Positions 41,933 to 44,286 of a stretch of DNA of 44,286 nucleotides are shown one piece after another. The stretch covers positions 1 to 44,286 of the IMG/VR virus record IMGVR_UViG_3300037041_000422. The stretch is one strand, 5' to 3'. The notes beneath the pieces were generated by a model that ran no database searches, had not been told where the DNA came from, and saw nothing but the letters and a program-made list of their open reading frames with translations. Position numbers and translations under genes: made by a program. This DNA is from a virus. Position 1 is the stretch's first letter; every line of letters begins with the position of its first letter.

Positions 41933-41952
41933 GATTCCTCCCGTTAATGAAT

Positions 41953-41980
41953 AAGAGAATTGATAATTTCAATTCACTTG
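41953..41980. repeat. 28-bp dyad element, copy E
   Basis: AAGAGAATTGA, TAATT, TCAATTCACTTG. It differs from copy A at few positions and keeps the flanking TTGTTAA seen in copy B. It is the only element in the 58-base gap between the holin gene and the gene at 41495. Confidence 0.8.
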
Positions 41981-41990
41981 TTAATGATGA

Positions 41991-42452
41991 CTAGTGATTT
42001 CCTTGAGCACCCTTCAGTTTTTCTACAGTACGCATAGTGCCAATGCCCAACAGTGCAAATAGTATTGTCATCAGTGTCTGCATATCCAACGTCAATGGGG
42101 CGATTTCAAACTTGAAGAATTTCGCTACCCATATACCCATAGGCATTATGATAAAGTTAAATGCTAGTGATGCTGAACAGACCCATCCAATACTTGGACG
42201 CCAGCCAGACACGAAAAAGTTAGTGCTTTTAGCTTCTTCCAAGTTAATATCAGTCTGAGCCTTCATCATTAAATACTGCCATTCTTCAGCTTTGTTCTGG
42301 AGTTCCAGAAGCTTCAACTCAATTTCAGCCTGCTTGTTCGGGTCAAGAATACTCTTGCCAGTAATGGCTTCCCGAATGTCTTTGGCAACTTCACCAACTC
42401 CTTTTAATAGTCCTTCACCGCTACCAGCAAATATGTCTGAAAGCCAGCTCAT
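41991..42452 (-). CDS. Holin, three-transmembrane (GTA/3TM) type
   Basis: 153 residues: an N-terminal Gly-rich and amphipathic part, a long helix (ILDPNKQAEIELKLLELQNK), then hydrophobic segments WVCSASLAFNFIIMPMGIWV, a loop, and MTILFALLGIGTMRTVEKLK. FVSGWRPSIGW precedes the first membrane segment, a mark of this family. It makes membrane holes that let the muramidase out. It overlaps the muramidase gene by 4 bases. Confidence 0.85.
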   Translation of the reverse strand: MSWLSDIFAGSGEGLLKGVGEVAKDIREAITGKSILDPNKQAEIELKLLELQNKAEEWQYLMMKAQTDINLEEAKSTNFFVSGWRPSIGWVCSASLAFNFIIMPMGIWVAKFFKFEIAPLTLDMQTLMTILFALLGIGTMRTVEKLKGAQGNH

Positions 42453-42919
42453 AGTTCACACCTCTTACTTTCTGTGTATGCTAAGTTAGCACGGTTAAAC
42501 CAGCCGTTGAGGAACTTTTTCTTGCTTGGTTTAGCTTTCACAACAGCTTCATAAAATACCTTTCGACGGGCTGTTAGTGTTTCTGCCGTGATAGCATATC
42601 CTTCAGATGCAAATTGACGGAACTTTCCAGGACCTGCGTTCCACGCTATGTCAGCCGCTATCAAGTCAATGCCACCTGGCAGGTCGTCAGCATGAATAGC
42701 ATCCCAGAAATAGTCACGGAATACTCGATCAATGTCTTGTTCTGTAACCAGTTTCAAGTCATCAACATCTACGTCACCATCATGGTCGAGATCTAAATGA
42801 AGTGCTTTTGCCGTGGCAAGAATGATTCCACCAGCACTTGTTGCTTGGTCGCTTGTATGAAACTCGTTTCCTTCGCGTGCGATTATGAAAGCCTTAGTTC
42901 GGTCGTAGTTGAGTCTCAT
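42449..42919 (-). CDS. GH108-like muramidase endolysin with a Ca-loop
   Basis: 156 residues. REGNEF (Glu16 as likely catalytic acid), AGGIILA, VFRDYFWDAIHADDLPGGID, and DIAWNAGPGKFRQFASEGYA match the GH108/secretion-activator muramidase layout. Residues 43-54 have Asp at positions 1, 3, 5, 7, 9 and 12 with Gly at 6, a complete EF-hand/dockerin-type calcium loop. No signal peptide, so it depends on the holin. Start overlaps the preceding gene by ATGA. Confidence 0.88.
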   Translation of the reverse strand: MRLNYDRTKAFIIAREGNEFHTSDQATSAGGIILATAKALHLDLDHDGDVDVDDLKLVTEQDIDRVFRDYFWDAIHADDLPGGIDLIAADIAWNAGPGKFRQFASEGYAITAETLTARRKVFYEAVVKAKPSKKKFLNGWFNRANLAYTESKRCEL

Positions 42920-43065
42920 TCTTTTTCACCATTCTTGAATTTGCTTGCAATGTCTACAACTGTTTTTTCTGCTTCTTGAATTTTCTTAGCATTATTTCGA
43001 AATACTAAGAAACCAATCGTAAAGCCAACCATGACACCAACTATGAAACTAATTGCGATAGTCAT
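42916..43065 (-). CDS. Small single-pass membrane protein, 49 residues
   Basis: MTIAISFIVGVMVGFTIGFL is a hydrophobic N-terminal helix; the tail after it is charged and helical (VFRNNAKKIQEAEKTVVDIA). The stop overlaps the muramidase ATG and its own ATG overlaps the stop of the gene before, so it is part of a coupled lysis series. It may be an inner-membrane spanin-like or accessory lysis protein. Confidence 0.7.
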   Translation of the reverse strand: MTIAISFIVGVMVGFTIGFLVFRNNAKKIQEAEKTVVDIASKFKNGEKE

Positions 43066-43430
43066 TATTTAGTCTCCTTTTTCTCAAGATAGTTTACTTT
43101 AGTTTCAATAACAGATATCTTCCGTCCGTGCTCATTGATAGTTTCAAAAATATCCCCGTGCATATCATCACACTGGTCTTGTGTAATTAAGCCAGGAATT
43201 TTCTGCTTGAAGGTTTCTATTGTTTCTTTAAGATCACACAAAGTATTTGTTGTGCGCGTCCGCCAGTCAAATAAGTTCTTTTCTTTCTCATCATGATACT
43301 TTTCCCAGCCAGTATGAAAGTTAGTAAAGGCCTTTTTAATGATCAAGTTAATAACCAAAAGAAGTACTGGTATTGCCAGTGCTGTGAAGAACAGATTCCA
43401 AGTCAGATAAGGCCCTCCATGATCTATCAT
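43065..43430 (-). CDS. Membrane protein with long coiled-coil tail
   Basis: 121 residues. Residues about 13-33 (LFFTALAIPVLLLVINLIIK) form a transmembrane helix; the remainder is charged and coiled coil (LCDLKETIETFKQK, GRKISVIETKVNYLEKKE). This is the shape of an inner-membrane spanin or accessory lysis factor, but no lipoprotein partner is seen. It lies between the start-less frame at 43427 and the small membrane protein. Confidence 0.7.
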   Translation of the reverse strand: MIDHGGPYLTWNLFFTALAIPVLLLVINLIIKKAFTNFHTGWEKYHDEKEKNLFDWRTRTTNTLCDLKETIETFKQKIPGLITQDQCDDMHGDIFETINEHGRKISVIETKVNYLEKKETK

Positions 43431-43579
43431 TCTATCGTCCCCTCTGATAACAATTTATTTTTAGCTTCTATGTTTATAACAGCCTGTGTTCGATAAGACT
43501 GTGTTTCAAGTTCTTTTAAGATGTAATACCATGTTGAGTTCGCTTCTGCTCCTGTGTCTAAACCATTCGCCTCCCCCGT
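43427..43579 (-). pseudogene. Coding-like frame without a start codon
   Basis: The frame is open for 50 codons between two stops and reads as normal protein: ANSTWYYILKELETQSYRTQ then AVINIEAKNKLLSEGTIE. The stop overlaps the ATG of the next gene, exactly as for its neighbours. Yet there is no ATG, GTG or TTG in frame, while GGGGGAGG is followed by an ATG in another frame that meets TAG after two codons. A small indel near 43560-43570 would join them: a broken gene or a sequence error. Confidence 0.5.
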
Positions 43580-43583
43580 TTAC

Positions 43584-44286
43584 TTAATTAACCTGTACCG
43601 CACAATAACTTAGATAAATATCCATAGTGCTTGCACCAGACGCTTCAATGCCATATACAATATCCCCAGTTGATGTTAATCTATCCCATGCATTAAAATA
43701 CTTTTGTGCATCATTGGTTACTCCATGCACATCAAATGCGAGGCTCCCATAATTTAAAGAGACACCAGTTAATGCAGCCGCTGAACCTGAATCGTTGACT
43801 CTACCCCTAAAATTAATTGCTTTTGCCCCTTTTGGAATTGCTCCATTGGAATCTGCTTCAATGTTTAAATTAGTTGCTCCTTCATCAGAAAATCCAGCAC
43901 TATAAAACTTGGTGGATGTCCGTTGAGCTTCCAACCACACCACCTCATTCACTATTGGTTGATAGTTCCCTTCCCCGATGGATGAACCGTAGACTAGCAT
44001 GGGTTGGGAGAAGTATGCGGTCTTGCCCGAAACGGTATTAAAAATTGTGATAGGGTAAACTTCTGTTGCGGCTGCACCTATTGTTGATGTTACTTCTAAC
44101 CATTCCCAATCTCCACCACCCGTATGATAGGCAGAATACACGCTACCAATAACATCGTCATAGATTCTTATTCTAATATGATTAGCATCTGAAGCCTTTA
44201 CCCACATCCCGATTGTAACTGTTCTTCCCGCAAACCTAGACACAAATTCTTTAGTAGCGATAATTGCTGCACTAGGCCAATATAAA
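43584..44286 (-). CDS. Tail-fibre-like protein, C-terminal part (gene cut by window edge)
   Basis: The frame is open from the right edge of the window; the first complete codons before the GTG at 44243 read LYWPSAAIIATKEF. VSRFAGRTVTIGMWVKASDA followed by IRIYDD and YFSQPMLVYG is a carbohydrate-binding-module-like jelly roll frequent in phage tail fibres. The C terminus (FRGRVNDSGSAAALTGVSLN to IYLSYCAVQVN) looks like a second beta domain. Probably host recognition. Its 5' end is missing. Confidence 0.75.
   Translation of the reverse strand, partial: LYWPSAAIIATKEFVSRFAGRTVTIGMWVKASDANHIRIRIYDDVIGSVYSAYHTGGGDWEWLEVTSTIGAAATEVYPITIFNTVSGKTAYFSQPMLVYGSSIGEGNYQPIVNEVVWLEAQRTSTKFYSAGFSDEGATNLNIEADSNGAIPKGAKAINFRGRVNDSGSAAALTGVSLNYGSLAFDVHGVTNDAQKYFNAWDRLTSTGDIVYGIEASGASTMDIYLSYCAVQVN

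Noticed and set aside
1-44286. CRISPR array, tRNA or rRNA genes
   Set aside because: No regularly spaced direct repeats with unique spacers were seen. I recognised no tRNA cloverleaf or rRNA sequence in the gaps, though I could not run a tRNA search program.
1-44286. Closed circular genome with the tail-fibre gene joined across the ends
   Set aside because: Continuing the reading frame of the right-edge gene into position 1 meets a TAA at 36-38 with no ATG or ribosome site before it, so the gene is more likely cut by the window.

Overview
The window is most of the genome of a lytic tailed bacteriophage (Caudoviricetes), probably with a short, podovirus-type tail. About 18.7 kb of rightward early and replication genes meet, tail to tail, about 25.6 kb of leftward virion and lysis genes. 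I see no integrase, repressor or other lysogeny gene, no tail sheath, tube or tape-measure gene, and no phage RNA polymerase. Four early leaders carry sigma70-type promoters (TTGACA and TATAAT-like boxes 17-18 bp apart) and nearly every gene has a strong AGGAGG-like ribosome site, so transcription probably relies on host RNA polymerase. Ejection-type internal virion proteins, a three-helix holin and a GH108-like muramidase fit a host with an outer membrane, but the host cannot be named. The last gene runs off the right edge, so the window does not show the true genome ends.

Positions 1-5,860 hold small accessory genes of mostly unknown function: several Cys-rich zinc-ribbon proteins, a PGDYG-type phage protein, a small membrane protein and an HNH endonuclease. 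The leaders between them are full of short hairpins. A gene-free stretch (251-716) holds a terminator, a run of 23 A and a pair of long imperfect inverted repeats about 185 bases apart. Positions 6,015-18,721 hold DNA metabolism: ATP-dependent DNA ligase, PIF1/Dda-like helicase, dCMP deaminase-like enzyme, Cas4/RecB-type nuclease, Sak4-like ATPase with its DUF669 partner, a ribbon-helix-helix candidate, a ParB-methyltransferase fusion, a fused uracil-DNA glycosylase/family A DNA polymerase, a replicative helicase-like ATPase and a small HTH candidate.

Positions 18,633-44,286 are on the minus strand. In transcription order they are: a partial tail fibre, a lysis cluster (two membrane proteins, GH108-like muramidase, three-helix holin), a small structural protein, an Asp-box beta-propeller protein, a small virion protein, large terminase, portal, a small protein, scaffold, a Ser/Thr-rich repeat protein, a glycosyltransferase, a hexapeptide acyltransferase, SU10-type major capsid protein, two tail/adaptor proteins, a T7 gp13-like protein, three probable ejection proteins and a 2,141-residue protein with two ART-like regions.

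The main unexplained signals are: a 28-bp dyad present at seven places on both arms of the genome (two copies match at 27 of 28 positions); a family of GNAC-N3-GTNC triloop hairpins in the early leaders; the Ser/Thr-repeat, glycosyltransferase and acyltransferase cassette placed between scaffold and capsid genes, which looks like a virion glycosylation system; and the two ART-like regions in the giant virion protein.
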